Shown: piece by piece, positions 1-6,127 of the stretch
How the letters are laid out: the number at the start of each line of letters is the position of its first letter
Position numbering within the stretch: position 1 is the first letter of the stretch
Origin: Vulcanimicrobiota bacterium
GTDB taxonomy: Bacteria; Vulcanimicrobiota; Vulcanimicrobiia; Vulcanimicrobiales; Vulcanimicrobiaceae
DNA: 6,127 bases
Direction of reading: 5' to 3'
Assembly (NCBI GenBank): GCA_019233165.1
Contig: JAFAMS010000356.1
Span: 1-6,127 of the forward strand
Position numbers and translations under genes: made by a program
Notes under the pieces: generated by a model
Seen by the model: only the letters and a program-made list of their open reading frames with translations
Told to the model about the DNA's origin: nothing
Database searches by the model: none

Positions 1-633
1 TACTTTCGCGCCGAGACGGCACTGCCGTGCAACAAGCGGACGGCGGGCTCCGGCTGTTCGGCGCTCTCCGGCTCGACGCGCTCGGCGGCAATCTTCGGCT
101 GGAGCGAGGCATGCGTCGCGACGCATCCCTCCGATCTCGCCGTCGCACTCGCCGCCTTCGACGCGCGCATCCGGATTCGCGACCTGCACGGCGGCGAGCG
201 CGCGATCCCGATCGACGCCTTTTACCGTCTTCCCGAGAGCGACCCCTCGCACGAGACGACGCTCGCGCACGGGGAGCTGATCGTCGCCGTCGACGTCCCG
301 CTCTCGCGGGCGGCGTCGCATTCGCGTTACCTCAAGATTCGCGAGCGCGCCTCGTACGAGTTCGCGTTGGTCTCGGTCGCCGCCGGGATCGAGTTGGAGA
401 GCCGGACGATCCGCGAAGCGAGGATCGCGCTGGGCGGGGTCGCCCCAAAGCCGTGGCGGATGCACGCAGCCGAAGCCGCAGTCGCGGGGGTCGCTCTCGA
501 ACGCGATGCGCTCTTCAAAGCGCTGGAGCCCGCGTTCGCCGAGGCTCGACCGCTGACCGAGAATCGCTTTAAGGTCGAGCTTGCACGACGTGCCGTCGTT
601 CGCACGCTGCTCTCGGCCGGAGCGTCACGATGA
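1..633 (+). CDS. FAD-binding subunit of xanthine dehydrogenase/aldehyde oxidoreductase family (PaoB-like), 5' end missing
   Basis: This is the C-terminal 210 residues of the flavin subunit of a molybdenum hydroxylase, read in frame 1 from the window edge to TGA. In this family the subunit passes electrons between the 2Fe-2S subunit and FAD in a cytoplasmic or periplasmic complex that oxidises aldehydes or purines. Near the start it has ALPCNKR, GSGCSAL and EACVATHPSD, with cysteines at fragment residues 10, 19 and 38. The pattern is that of E. coli PaoB-type subunits, which bind an extra 4Fe-4S cluster; the fourth cysteine usually sits just before the YFR that opens this fragment, so it would lie outside the window. 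HPSDLAVALAAFDA closes the FAD domain. Residues from about 108 to the end (RYLKIRERASYEFALVSVAA, then ALGGVAPKPWR) are the CO-dehydrogenase flavoprotein C-terminal domain. Its stop overlaps the start of the catalytic subunit gene. The family is secure; the substrate is unknown. Confidence 0.93.
   Translation, partial: YFRAETALPCNKRTAGSGCSALSGSTRSAAIFGWSEACVATHPSDLAVALAAFDARIRIRDLHGGERAIPIDAFYRLPESDPSHETTLAHGELIVAVDVPLSRAASHSRYLKIRERASYEFALVSVAAGIELESRTIREARIALGGVAPKPWRMHAAEAAVAGVALERDALFKALEPAFAEARPLTENRFKVELARRAVVRTLLSAGASR
619..622 (+). promoter_or_regulatory. Ribosome binding site of the molybdopterin subunit gene
   Basis: GGAG lies inside the end of the FAD-subunit gene, 7 bases before the ATG at 630. 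It supports the ATGA-overlap start over any later in-frame start. Confidence 0.6.
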
Positions 634-2711
634 CCGCGGTGGTCGGACGGGCGGTCGTCGGCACGCCGACGTCGCGACTCGACGGTCGCGAGAAGGTGAG
701 CGGTGAAGCCCGCTACGCTGCCGATTGGCCGTTCGAGAATCCGCTGTACGGCGTGCTGGTGCAGAGCTCGATCCCCAGCGGGCGGATCGATTCGTTCGAT
801 CTTGCGGCGGCCGAGTCGGCGCCCGGTGTCGCCCGCATCTTCACGCATCTCAACGCGCCGCGGCTCGTTCCGATGGACTCGCCGCCGCTCGGGCAAACGT
901 TTCTGCCGCTCCAGTCGGACCGCATCGACTACGAGGGACAACACGTCGCGCTCGTCATCGCCGAAACGCTCGAGCAGGCGCAACATGCCGCGCGACTCGT
1001 CCGCGTCGTCTACGAACGCGGCCCCGCGCGGATCGACTTCCGCGCGCATCTCACCGACGAGATCGAAGTTCAAGGTTTCTTCCCGGCGGACACGAGTACC
1101 GGCGACGTTTCGGCCGGCCTCGGTGGAGCCGACGTGAAGATCGACGTCACCTACCGAACCGCCGACCGCCATCACGTGCCGATCGAACCGTCGGCGACGC
1201 TCGCCGACTGGCGCGACGGAAAGCTGACGCTCTACGACGCCGCGCAGTGGGTCCACGGAGTTCGAATCGCCGTCGCGCACGTCCTCGGGATCCCGCTCGA
1301 CGACGTGCGCGTCATCTCGAAGTTCGTCGGCGGCGGCTTCGGCTGCAAGGGCTTCGTCTGGCCGCATCAGATTTTGGCGGCAATGGCGAGCCGCGAGCTC
1401 GGCCGGCCGGTGAAGCTCGTCCTTTCGCGCGCGCACACCTTTACCGCGCACGGCTACCAGACCGCGAGCGAGCAGCGCGTCGTGCTCGGCGCAACGCGCG
1501 ACGGCCGGTTCGTTGCGATCCGGCATCACAGCTGGACTCCGACGGCGATCTCCGACGACTATCTCGAAACGTGCGCGACGCCGGCGCGAGCGTCGTATGC
1601 AAGCGGCGCGATCGAGACGCGCAATCGTGCGGTTCGCGTGAACCGCGGCGTTCCGACACCGATGCGAGCACCACACGAAGGCGTTGGCGCGGTAGCATTC
1701 GAGTGCGCGCTGGACGAGCTCGCGTACGCCCTCGGCGTCGATCCTCTCGAGATGCGGCTTCGCAATTACGCGGAGCGCGACCCGACGACCGGCACGCCGT
1801 TCTCGCAAAAGAATCTGCGCGAATGCTACCGGATCGGAGCCGAGCGGTTCGGATGGGCGCGTCGTTCGCCGGTCCCCGGAACGATGCGCGACGGCGACAC
1901 GCTGATCGGCTATGGAATGGCCGGCGCCGTCATGTTTACGGTCCGGATGCCGTCGACGGCGCGGATTACGCTCCATCCCGGCGGCGACGTCGTCATCGAA
2001 ACGGCGACCCAAGATATCGGCGGCGGGCAATATACGATTCTTCCGATGATCGCGGCCGACGCTCTAGGGGTTCCGGTGGAGCGCGTCCGGATCGTCCTCG
2101 GAGACACGGCGCTCCCGGACGCGGGCGGAACGTTCGGCTCGTCGAGCACGATGAGCGCCGGCTCCGCGGTGTTCACCGCGGCGCAAGAGCTCAAGCGTCT
2201 TCTCGGCGGTCGACGCTCCGTCTCCCAGCCCCTCACCGCCGAAGGGAAGTTCCAGCCGGAACACTCCGATGCGCTCTCGATGTTTACGTTCGGCGCCGTT
2301 TTCGCGGAAGTGCACGTCGACCGCGATTTGCCGACGCCGCGCGTCGCGCGGATCACCGGCGTCTACAGCGCCGGACGGATCATCAATCCGAAGACCGCGC
2401 GCAGCCAAATCATCGGCGGAATGACGTGGGGAATCGGCCAGGCGCTCCTCGAGGCTTCCGAGCTCGATCTGGGGTTAGGCCGATATCTTTCGAAGAACTT
2501 GGCGGGGTATGTCGTCCCGGCGTGCGCCGACGTGCGCGAGCTCGACGTCACGTTCATCGAAGAAGTCGACGAGCATGCATCGCTCCTCGGCGCGAAAGGG
2601 ATCGGCGAGCTCGGTGCGGTCGGCGTCGCGGCGGCGATCGGAAACGCAATCTATCACGCAACCGGCACGCGGGTGCGCGATTTTCCTATCCGTCCGGAAC
2701 GGCTGCTTTAG
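630..2711 (+). CDS. Molybdopterin-binding catalytic subunit of xanthine dehydrogenase/aldehyde oxidoreductase family (PaoC-like)
   Basis: A complete 693-residue large subunit that binds the molybdenum cofactor and hydroxylates the substrate, probably an aldehyde or N-heterocycle. The N-terminal hammerhead domain spans about residues 15-135 (RLDGREKVSGEARYAADWP, then YEGQHVALVIAET). The Moco-binding domains follow: GGGFGCKG at 234-241, MRAPHEGVGAVAFECALDEL at 345-364, QDIGGGQYT at 461-469, and GAKGIGELG at 654-662, where Glu660 matches the catalytic glutamate of the family. The ATG overlaps the stop of the FAD subunit gene (ATGA), and GGAG lies 7 bases upstream, so this start is well supported. 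The overlap implies translational coupling and equal amounts of the two subunits. It is about 40 residues shorter than E. coli PaoC (about 732), apparently because the linker around residues 524-545 is reduced. No twin-arginine signal is seen in this subunit. In this family export, if it occurs, is normally directed by the small subunit. Confidence 0.95.
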   Translation: MTAVVGRAVVGTPTSRLDGREKVSGEARYAADWPFENPLYGVLVQSSIPSGRIDSFDLAAAESAPGVARIFTHLNAPRLVPMDSPPLGQTFLPLQSDRIDYEGQHVALVIAETLEQAQHAARLVRVVYERGPARIDFRAHLTDEIEVQGFFPADTSTGDVSAGLGGADVKIDVTYRTADRHHVPIEPSATLADWRDGKLTLYDAAQWVHGVRIAVAHVLGIPLDDVRVISKFVGGGFGCKGFVWPHQILAAMASRELGRPVKLVLSRAHTFTAHGYQTASEQRVVLGATRDGRFVAIRHHSWTPTAISDDYLETCATPARASYASGAIETRNRAVRVNRGVPTPMRAPHEGVGAVAFECALDELAYALGVDPLEMRLRNYAERDPTTGTPFSQKNLRECYRIGAERFGWARRSPVPGTMRDGDTLIGYGMAGAVMFTVRMPSTARITLHPGGDVVIETATQDIGGGQYTILPMIAADALGVPVERVRIVLGDTALPDAGGTFGSSSTMSAGSAVFTAAQELKRLLGGRRSVSQPLTAEGKFQPEHSDALSMFTFGAVFAEVHVDRDLPTPRVARITGVYSAGRIINPKTARSQIIGGMTWGIGQALLEASELDLGLGRYLSKNLAGYVVPACADVRELDVTFIEEVDEHASLLGAKGIGELGAVGVAAAIGNAIYHATGTRVRDFPIRPERLL

Positions 2712-2720
2712 CGGAGCGTC

Positions 2721-2879
2721 TTACGCGAACGCGTTGACGTTGTTGCCGAGGCCTAGCGAGGCCATGAGGATATCGGCCTGCACCGCCGCGAGATTTTCGG
2801 TGCTGGTGATCAGACCGTAGGTGATCGCGGTCTGAGCGGTTCCGGCGGCCGCTGCCGAGGACGCCGCAGTGATATCCAT
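2721..2879 (-). CDS. Small 52-residue protein of unknown function, possibly YjfB-like
   Basis: A short reading frame from ATG (2879-2877) to TAA. The protein starts MDITAASSAAAAGTAQTAIT, continues with a region rich in Ala, Leu, Ile and Thr, and ends SLGLGNNVNAFA. It has two possible amphipathic helices separated near residue 25 and almost no charge (Asp2, Glu28, Asp36; no Lys or Arg). It has no signal peptide and no clear membrane span. The MDI start, the small size and the general layout weakly recall the YjfB 'putative motility protein' family, but this is a resemblance by eye only. The composition is that of a plausible protein rather than the Arg/Pro-rich noise typical of false frames in GC-rich DNA. 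The other frames here give such noise. It lies downstream of the phosphatase and membrane-protein genes on the same strand, and ends 9 bases from the convergent oxidoreductase stop. No good ribosome binding site lies at normal distance; GGAGGAG is 30 bases upstream. Confidence 0.6.
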   Translation of the reverse strand: MDITAASSAAAAGTAQTAITYGLITSTENLAAVQADILMASLGLGNNVNAFA

Positions 2880-2945
2880 GATGGGGAAACGGTTCGGCCC
2901 TGCCGGCTGCTCCTCCCTGGTGCCAGGGGGTGGCCGGGCTCACTC
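2880..2945 (-). promoter_or_regulatory. Inverted-repeat-rich leader before the 52-residue gene
   Basis: These 66 non-coding bases lie between the stop of the 210-residue membrane protein gene and the ATG of the small gene. They hold a perfect 6-base inverted repeat CCCTGG/CCAGGG (2915-2920 with 2923-2928, loop of 2). They also hold an outer pair CGGCC/GGCCG (2895-2899 with 2932-2936) and a competing local hairpin CGGC/GCCG (2895-2898 with 2902-2905). On the minus strand GGAGGAG (2916-2910) overlaps the edge of the inner stem. There is no U-tract, so a standard intrinsic terminator is not supported. A structured 5' leader or an mRNA-processing or stabilising hairpin is possible. I could not match it to a known riboswitch class. 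Confidence 0.4.
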
Positions 2946-3578
2946 TCAGCGGCTGGCTTCGAGCGCGTCACTCCGGTTGGGCGGAAACTGGGGATGGTCG
3001 ACGAGCGAGGCTGGGAAGGGCTTCTGGAGCCTGCGGGCATCGTCGAGGGGTTGGTTACGGCGGCCGAGCGCGCTGCGCCACAAGTCCCCCGCCGCGTCGA
3101 AGAAGTTGTCGAAGGCCAAACGCGCGTGCGCGAAGGCGCGGTCGCCGTCGGCAAGGGAGCCGTGGCCGTAGGACCACACGGCGTCTTCGAGGTACGCCGC
3201 CGCGCCGCTCGCGGTCTGGCGCGCAGCGCGGATATCTCCCTGGTAGAGGCCTAGGGTGGCGAAGGCTTCGAGCATCGCGCGCGACGAGGTGCGGAAGGCG
3301 TCGCCGCCGTCAGCGATCGCTTTTAGCGCGAGCGAGCGCGGACGCGAAGAGGGCGCGGCATGGAGCTGGGCCCAGCCGCTGCGGACGAGGACGGTCGCTT
3401 TCCGCGCGGCGCGGGCGTCCTTCTTCGCTTGATCGAGCTGCGCGTCGAGCTGCACGACGCGCGCCATCGCATCGTTACGCTGGCGATCGACCGCGGCACC
3501 GGCCGCGGAGAGCCACCACGCGAGCGCGACAAGGACGGCGACCGCAAGCGCACCCGCCCAAACCCGACGGCGCTCCAC
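2946..3578 (-). CDS. Single-pass membrane protein of unknown function, coupled to the SpoIIE phosphatase gene
   Basis: A 210-residue protein that I do not recognise. It begins with a basic stretch (ERRR), followed by one hydrophobic span at about residues 8-30 (AGALAVAVLVALAWWLSAAG). By the positive-inside rule this would leave the N-terminus in the cytoplasm and the rest outside. Residues 31-62 (DRQRNDAMARVVQLDAQLDQ and on) look like a coiled coil. Residues 63-170 are predicted mostly helical and include LEAFATLGLYQGDIRAARQT and a stretch with several aromatic residues (residues 130-167); the last 40 residues are Pro/Arg rich and probably loose. The GTG start at 3578 is chosen because it lies 5 bases after the phosphatase TAG, has GGAG 11 bases upstream, and directly precedes the membrane span. 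No in-frame ATG lies nearby; the open frame continues upstream inside the phosphatase gene, but only as a shadow. The tight spacing suggests it works with the phosphatase, perhaps as a membrane sensor or anchor; that role is inference. Confidence 0.8.
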   Translation of the reverse strand: MERRRVWAGALAVAVLVALAWWLSAAGAAVDRQRNDAMARVVQLDAQLDQAKKDARAARKATVLVRSGWAQLHAAPSSRPRSLALKAIADGGDAFRTSSRAMLEAFATLGLYQGDIRAARQTASGAAAYLEDAVWSYGHGSLADGDRAFAHARLAFDNFFDAAGDLWRSALGRRNQPLDDARRLQKPFPASLVDHPQFPPNRSDALEASR

Positions 3579-3583
3579 CCACG

Positions 3584-5587
3584 CTAAATCTCCAGGACGA
3601 TTGAAGTCCCCTTCGGTGTGCGGTCGACGCGAAGCCGGCGCGTGATCGCGCGCATGATCCCCAGGCCGCGCCCGCGATTGTCGACCGGAGGCCCGCTCCT
3701 CCATTCCCCGGCGTCGCGAATCTCTCCGACGACGATGCCGCCGCGCATCGAGAGGCGCAGCGCGAACGTTCCGCCTTGACTTGGGTAGGCGTGCTCGACC
3801 GCGTTCGCGGCGGCTTCGCCGACGGCGAGCTCGAGCTGGAACGCGCGCTCCGCTTCGAGCCCCGCAACGCGAGCGAACCGCTCGGCGAAGCGCCGCGCGA
3901 TCCGTGCGGAGGCGGGCGCCGCGGCGAGCCGGATCTCGGCGTCGACCGGGCGTTTCGGCAAGATCGTGGCGATCAAGATCGCGACGTCGTCGACTTGCCG
4001 ATTCGTGAGCATCTCGGCGAGGATCGCTTCGGCGCCGCTTTGCTCGGTCTCTTGAACGCGGCTTTGGATCGCGCTCAGGAGGCGGCGGCTCTCTTGTTCG
4101 ATGTTGCGATTGAACTCGATCAGCCCGTCCGTGTAGAGCACGATCGTCGAGTACGGCTCGAGCTTCACTTCCCAAGTCGGAAACGCCGGCCGCTTCTCGA
4201 CGCCGATCGGCACGCCGCCGCCGTACAGAAAGCGCGCGTTTCCGTCCAGCGTCGTCACCAGCGGCGGAGGATGCCCCGCGCACGAGTAGGTGAACGTCGA
4301 GCGCTCGACGTCGAGGACGCCGAAGATCGCGGTGATCATCGGTAAGTCGGCGTTCCCGATCGCCGTCGCAAGCGCGACGTTGTTCGCGCGCGCGATCACG
4401 TCGGCAGGCGAAAGCCCTTCGAGCGCGCTGATGCGCAACGCTTGCCTGGCTTCGCTCATCGCGACTGCGGCGCCCAGCCCGTGGCCGCCGACGTCGCCGA
4501 TCGAGATCGCCAGTCCGCCGCCTGGGAGCACGAACGCATCGTACCAATCGCCGCCGACCTCGGGCTCGTTCTCGGCGGGGCGGTAGGCGAAGCTCAGCTC
4601 GATGCGATCGTGCTCGGGGAGCTGCGCAGGAAGCATCGCCTTCTGCAGTTCGCTGGCGACGCGGTGCTCGCGCTCGTACGCCCTCGAGTTGTCGAGTGCG
4701 AATGCGGCGCGCTGCGCGAGCGACTCCGCGATCCGTACGGCCGCTTCCGAATGCGCCGTTCGCGGGTCGACGTTGACGAGATGGAGCGTCCCGAGCACGC
4801 GTTCGCGCGCGACGAACGGGACGATGAACGCGGTCCCGAGTCCCGCGAGCTCGTAGACCTGGCGATCGCGCGGGTCGGCGACGTTTTCGCGCACGGCGCG
4901 CAAGGTTTCGCGATGGTCGAGGACGCGTCCCCGCCCCGTGCGGATCACTTGCGGCGAACCGAACGTCGCTTCAGCGCGCACGACCGAACGACCGACGAGG
5001 CGCTTCAACCCGTCGTTCTTTTCCGGCTCCCGATGAGCGACGGATTGTACTACGATCCGCCCGTCCGGCATCAACGTTTGAATCTGACACCAATCCGCAA
5101 TTGCTGGGACGCACAGCTCCGCGATCGTTTTCAAGATCTCGCCGGCTTCGAGCGACGAGCTCAGCACGGCGCTCGCGTGCGCGAGGAACGTCAGTTGCTC
5201 CTCGGCTTGTTTGTGCGTATCGATGTCGGTCGTGCTACCGAACCAACGCAAGCCGTACGTTCCGTCTCGGACGGGGACCGCCCGTGCCAGATGCCAGCGG
5301 TATCGTCCCGACGCATCGCGCAGGCGCAGTTCCGCTACGTATTCGCGACCGAGCGCCACGGCTTCCAGCCACGCGCTTGCGACTTGTTCGCGGTCGTCGG
5401 GATGAACGGGTTCCAGCCAGCCGCGGGGCGCGTAGGCCTCCTGCGTCGTCATGCCCGTGTACTCGAACCAACGCGCGTTGAAGTACTCGAGTTCGCCGGT
5501 CGCCTTCGCCGTCCAGACCAATTGCGGGATCGTGTCTGCGAGAACGTGGAGAAGGCGCTCCGATTCCCCCGCACTCTCAACGGCCAT
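3584..5587 (-). CDS. PAS-GAF-SpoIIE (PP2C-type) serine phosphatase with C-terminal RsbW-like ATPase domain
   Basis: A 667-residue cytoplasmic signalling protein. A PAS domain (about residues 10-128; IPQLVW, FEYTGMT, HPDD) is followed by a GAF domain (about 145-303). Next comes a PPM/SpoIIE phosphatase domain (about 312-543) with the metal-binding motifs GGDWYD (345-350, Asp347), GDVGGHG (364-370, Asp365), YTDGL (485-489, Asp487) and DDVA (533-536). A C-terminal HATPase domain of the RsbW/SpoIIAB anti-sigma kinase type (about 550-667) carries ELAVGEAAANAVEHAY with Glu591 and Asn595, RDAG at 624-627 and GRGLGIM at 639-645. All key residues are present, so both enzymes look active. Such proteins dephosphorylate, and may also phosphorylate, anti-sigma-factor antagonists in partner-switching control of general stress or other responses; PAS and GAF sense small molecules, light or redox state. 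No STAS antagonist or sigma factor gene is in the window. The ATG at 5587 is preferred; in-frame TTG codons at 5593 and 5617 are alternatives, and no start has a strong ribosome binding site. Confidence 0.93.
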   Translation of the reverse strand: MAVESAGESERLLHVLADTIPQLVWTAKATGELEYFNARWFEYTGMTTQEAYAPRGWLEPVHPDDREQVASAWLEAVALGREYVAELRLRDASGRYRWHLARAVPVRDGTYGLRWFGSTTDIDTHKQAEEQLTFLAHASAVLSSSLEAGEILKTIAELCVPAIADWCQIQTLMPDGRIVVQSVAHREPEKNDGLKRLVGRSVVRAEATFGSPQVIRTGRGRVLDHRETLRAVRENVADPRDRQVYELAGLGTAFIVPFVARERVLGTLHLVNVDPRTAHSEAAVRIAESLAQRAAFALDNSRAYEREHRVASELQKAMLPAQLPEHDRIELSFAYRPAENEPEVGGDWYDAFVLPGGGLAISIGDVGGHGLGAAVAMSEARQALRISALEGLSPADVIARANNVALATAIGNADLPMITAIFGVLDVERSTFTYSCAGHPPPLVTTLDGNARFLYGGGVPIGVEKRPAFPTWEVKLEPYSTIVLYTDGLIEFNRNIEQESRRLLSAIQSRVQETEQSGAEAILAEMLTNRQVDDVAILIATILPKRPVDAEIRLAAAPASARIARRFAERFARVAGLEAERAFQLELAVGEAAANAVEHAYPSQGGTFALRLSMRGGIVVGEIRDAGEWRSGPPVDNRGRGLGIMRAITRRLRVDRTPKGTSIVLEI
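3590..3593 (-). promoter_or_regulatory. Ribosome binding site for the 210-residue membrane protein
   Basis: The minus strand reads GGAG inside the last codons of the phosphatase gene, 11 bases before the GTG at 3578. Spacing is slightly long but usable. It supports the GTG start and translational coupling to the phosphatase. Confidence 0.4.
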
Positions 5588-5640
5588 GCTCAATAGACGC
5601 GCCCCCGCGAACGGCAAGTAGCATCACTTTCCCGGCCCGC

Positions 5641-5664
5641 CCGGTCTCTAAACCGAGCGACCGG
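5641..5664. other. Short inverted repeat between the transporter and phosphatase genes
   Basis: CCGGTC (5641-5646) and GACCGG (5659-5664) form a perfect 6-base stem with a 12-base loop, starting directly after the transporter TGA. The minus-strand RNA has GC-rich sequence and no U-run after the stem, so it is not a classical intrinsic terminator. It may be a weak attenuating or mRNA-end hairpin, or chance in GC-rich DNA. The rest of the gap 5588-5665 holds no clear promoter. Confidence 0.3.
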
Positions 5665-5665
5665 A

Positions 5666-6127
5666 TCAGCCGCCCGCGAGTGACTGATAAAGGTAGATGA
5701 GGGTTGCACCGGTCACGATCGCGGTTGCGATCCACCCCGCCACCGAGAGCCAAATGGGAACCGGTGTCTTGCCCATGAGCTTGCGGTCGCGGCCGAGCAG
5801 GATCATCAGCGCCATCGTGAGCGGCGTTGCGATCCCACCGGCGACCCCGCTATAGAACAAAATCTTGATCGGCGAGATACCGGCATAGCCGATCGCGAGC
5901 GCGACGACGACCGTCGAGGTCAACGTCAGGTAGAACGGCCGCGCGCCGGTAAACGGCTCGTTGAGGCTCGCTTCCCAGCCGAACATCTCGGAGATGACGA
6001 ACGCCGACGTGCTCGCGAGGACCGGAACGGCGACGAGCGCCGAGCCGAGCAATCCGATTGCGAAGACTGCGGAAGCATACTTGCCTGCGAACGGCTCCAG
6101 GGCTCTTGCGGCCTGCTGAGCCGTCTC
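5666..6127 (-). CDS. Nramp-family divalent metal transporter-like membrane protein, C-terminal part
   Basis: The last 153 residues of a polytopic inner-membrane transporter; the gene continues past the right edge. The open frame runs to the edge (ETAQQAARALEPFAGKYASA and on), well upstream of the first in-frame start-like codon at 6052. Four membrane segments are visible, at fragment residues of about 18-45, 63-84, 87-111 and 124-147. The chain ALEPFAGKYASAVFAIGLLG, then RDRKLMG (113-119) after a hydrophobic span with TPLTMALMILL, matches the second half of Nramp/Mn-Fe transporter-like proteins. These move divalent metals, usually Mn or Fe, into the cell with protons. The first six segments and the metal-binding Asp and Met motifs of segments 1 and 6 lie outside the window. 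The usual glutamine in the segment before the DR..MG loop is not obvious, so this may be an Nramp-related branch with different selectivity. The stop lies 78 bases before the phosphatase ATG. Confidence 0.82.
   Translation of the reverse strand, partial: ETAQQAARALEPFAGKYASAVFAIGLLGSALVAVPVLASTSAFVISEMFGWEASLNEPFTGARPFYLTLTSTVVVALAIGYAGISPIKILFYSGVAGGIATPLTMALMILLGRDRKLMGKTPVPIWLSVAGWIATAIVTGATLIYLYQSLAGG

Noticed and set aside
327..2030. 567-residue open frame on the minus strand opposite the oxidoreductase genes
   Set aside because: Arg-rich, low-complexity translation with no domain; it lies opposite two clear enzyme genes. Long antisense frames are expected in GC-rich codon use.
725..2737. 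670-residue plus-strand frame overlapping the molybdopterin subunit
   Set aside because: Same strand, shifted frame, extremely Arg-rich with no motifs; a shadow of the real gene.
2750..2763. GGCCT/AGGCC hairpin as a terminator for the convergent genes
   Set aside because: It is only a 5-base stem inside the small coding region with no U-run on either strand.
2686..2943. 85-residue minus-strand frame over the small-gene region
   Set aside because: His/Arg/Gly-rich translation, runs into the end of the oxidoreductase gene; the 52-residue frame fits better.
2941..2970. CTGAGA on the minus strand as a TPP riboswitch core
   Set aside because: It overlaps the stop codon of the upstream gene and the other conserved TPP elements are absent.
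3579..4547. Upstream extension of the 210-residue membrane protein's frame
   Set aside because: This part is out of frame within the phosphatase gene and has an Arg/Asp-rich shadow composition; real protein character begins only at the GTG at 3578.
4442..5596. 384-residue plus-strand frame opposite the phosphatase
   Set aside because: No recognisable domain; it mirrors the PAS-GAF coding region on the other strand.
5590..5617. TTGCCG-16 bases-TATTGA on the minus strand as a promoter for the phosphatase gene
   Set aside because: The -10 match is weak and would place the start of transcription at or inside the ATG; possible only for a leaderless message, so not annotated.

Overview
The window comes from a GC-rich bacterium (about two thirds G+C by eye, with codons ending mostly in G or C). 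The sequence does not settle the lineage. The mix of a PaoABC-type molybdenum hydroxylase, a PAS-GAF-SpoIIE phosphatase with its own ATPase domain, and an Nramp-family transporter would fit a soil or environmental bacterium. No mobile element, CRISPR array, rRNA or tRNA is visible, and there is no gene-free stretch longer than about 80 bases.

Left part, plus strand (1-2711): two genes of a molybdenum-flavin-iron-sulfur aldehyde/xanthine oxidoreductase. The first is the 3' part of the FAD-binding subunit, whose 5' end lies outside the window. It carries the cysteine pattern of E. coli PaoB-type subunits. The second is the complete molybdopterin-binding catalytic subunit, which overlaps the first by the ATGA arrangement. 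The small 2Fe-2S subunit that completes this complex is expected just upstream of the window.

Right part, minus strand (6127 down to 2721): the C-terminal part of an Nramp-family membrane transporter; a 667-residue signalling protein (PAS, GAF, PP2C-type SpoIIE phosphatase, RsbW-like ATPase); a 210-residue single-span membrane protein of unknown function whose GTG start follows the phosphatase stop by 5 bases; and a 52-residue protein that ends 9 bases from the stop of the oxidoreductase gene. The phosphatase and the membrane protein almost certainly form one operon. The 52-residue gene lies 66 bases further on and is preceded by a leader rich in inverted repeats. The transporter and the phosphatase are 78 bases apart and may or may not be co-transcribed.

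The two halves converge at about 2711-2721 and show no evident functional link. The oxidoreductase detoxifies or oxidises aldehydes or aromatic heterocycles. The minus-strand cluster is a partner-switching type signal module with two unrecognised small companions, and these companions are the least explained part of the window.
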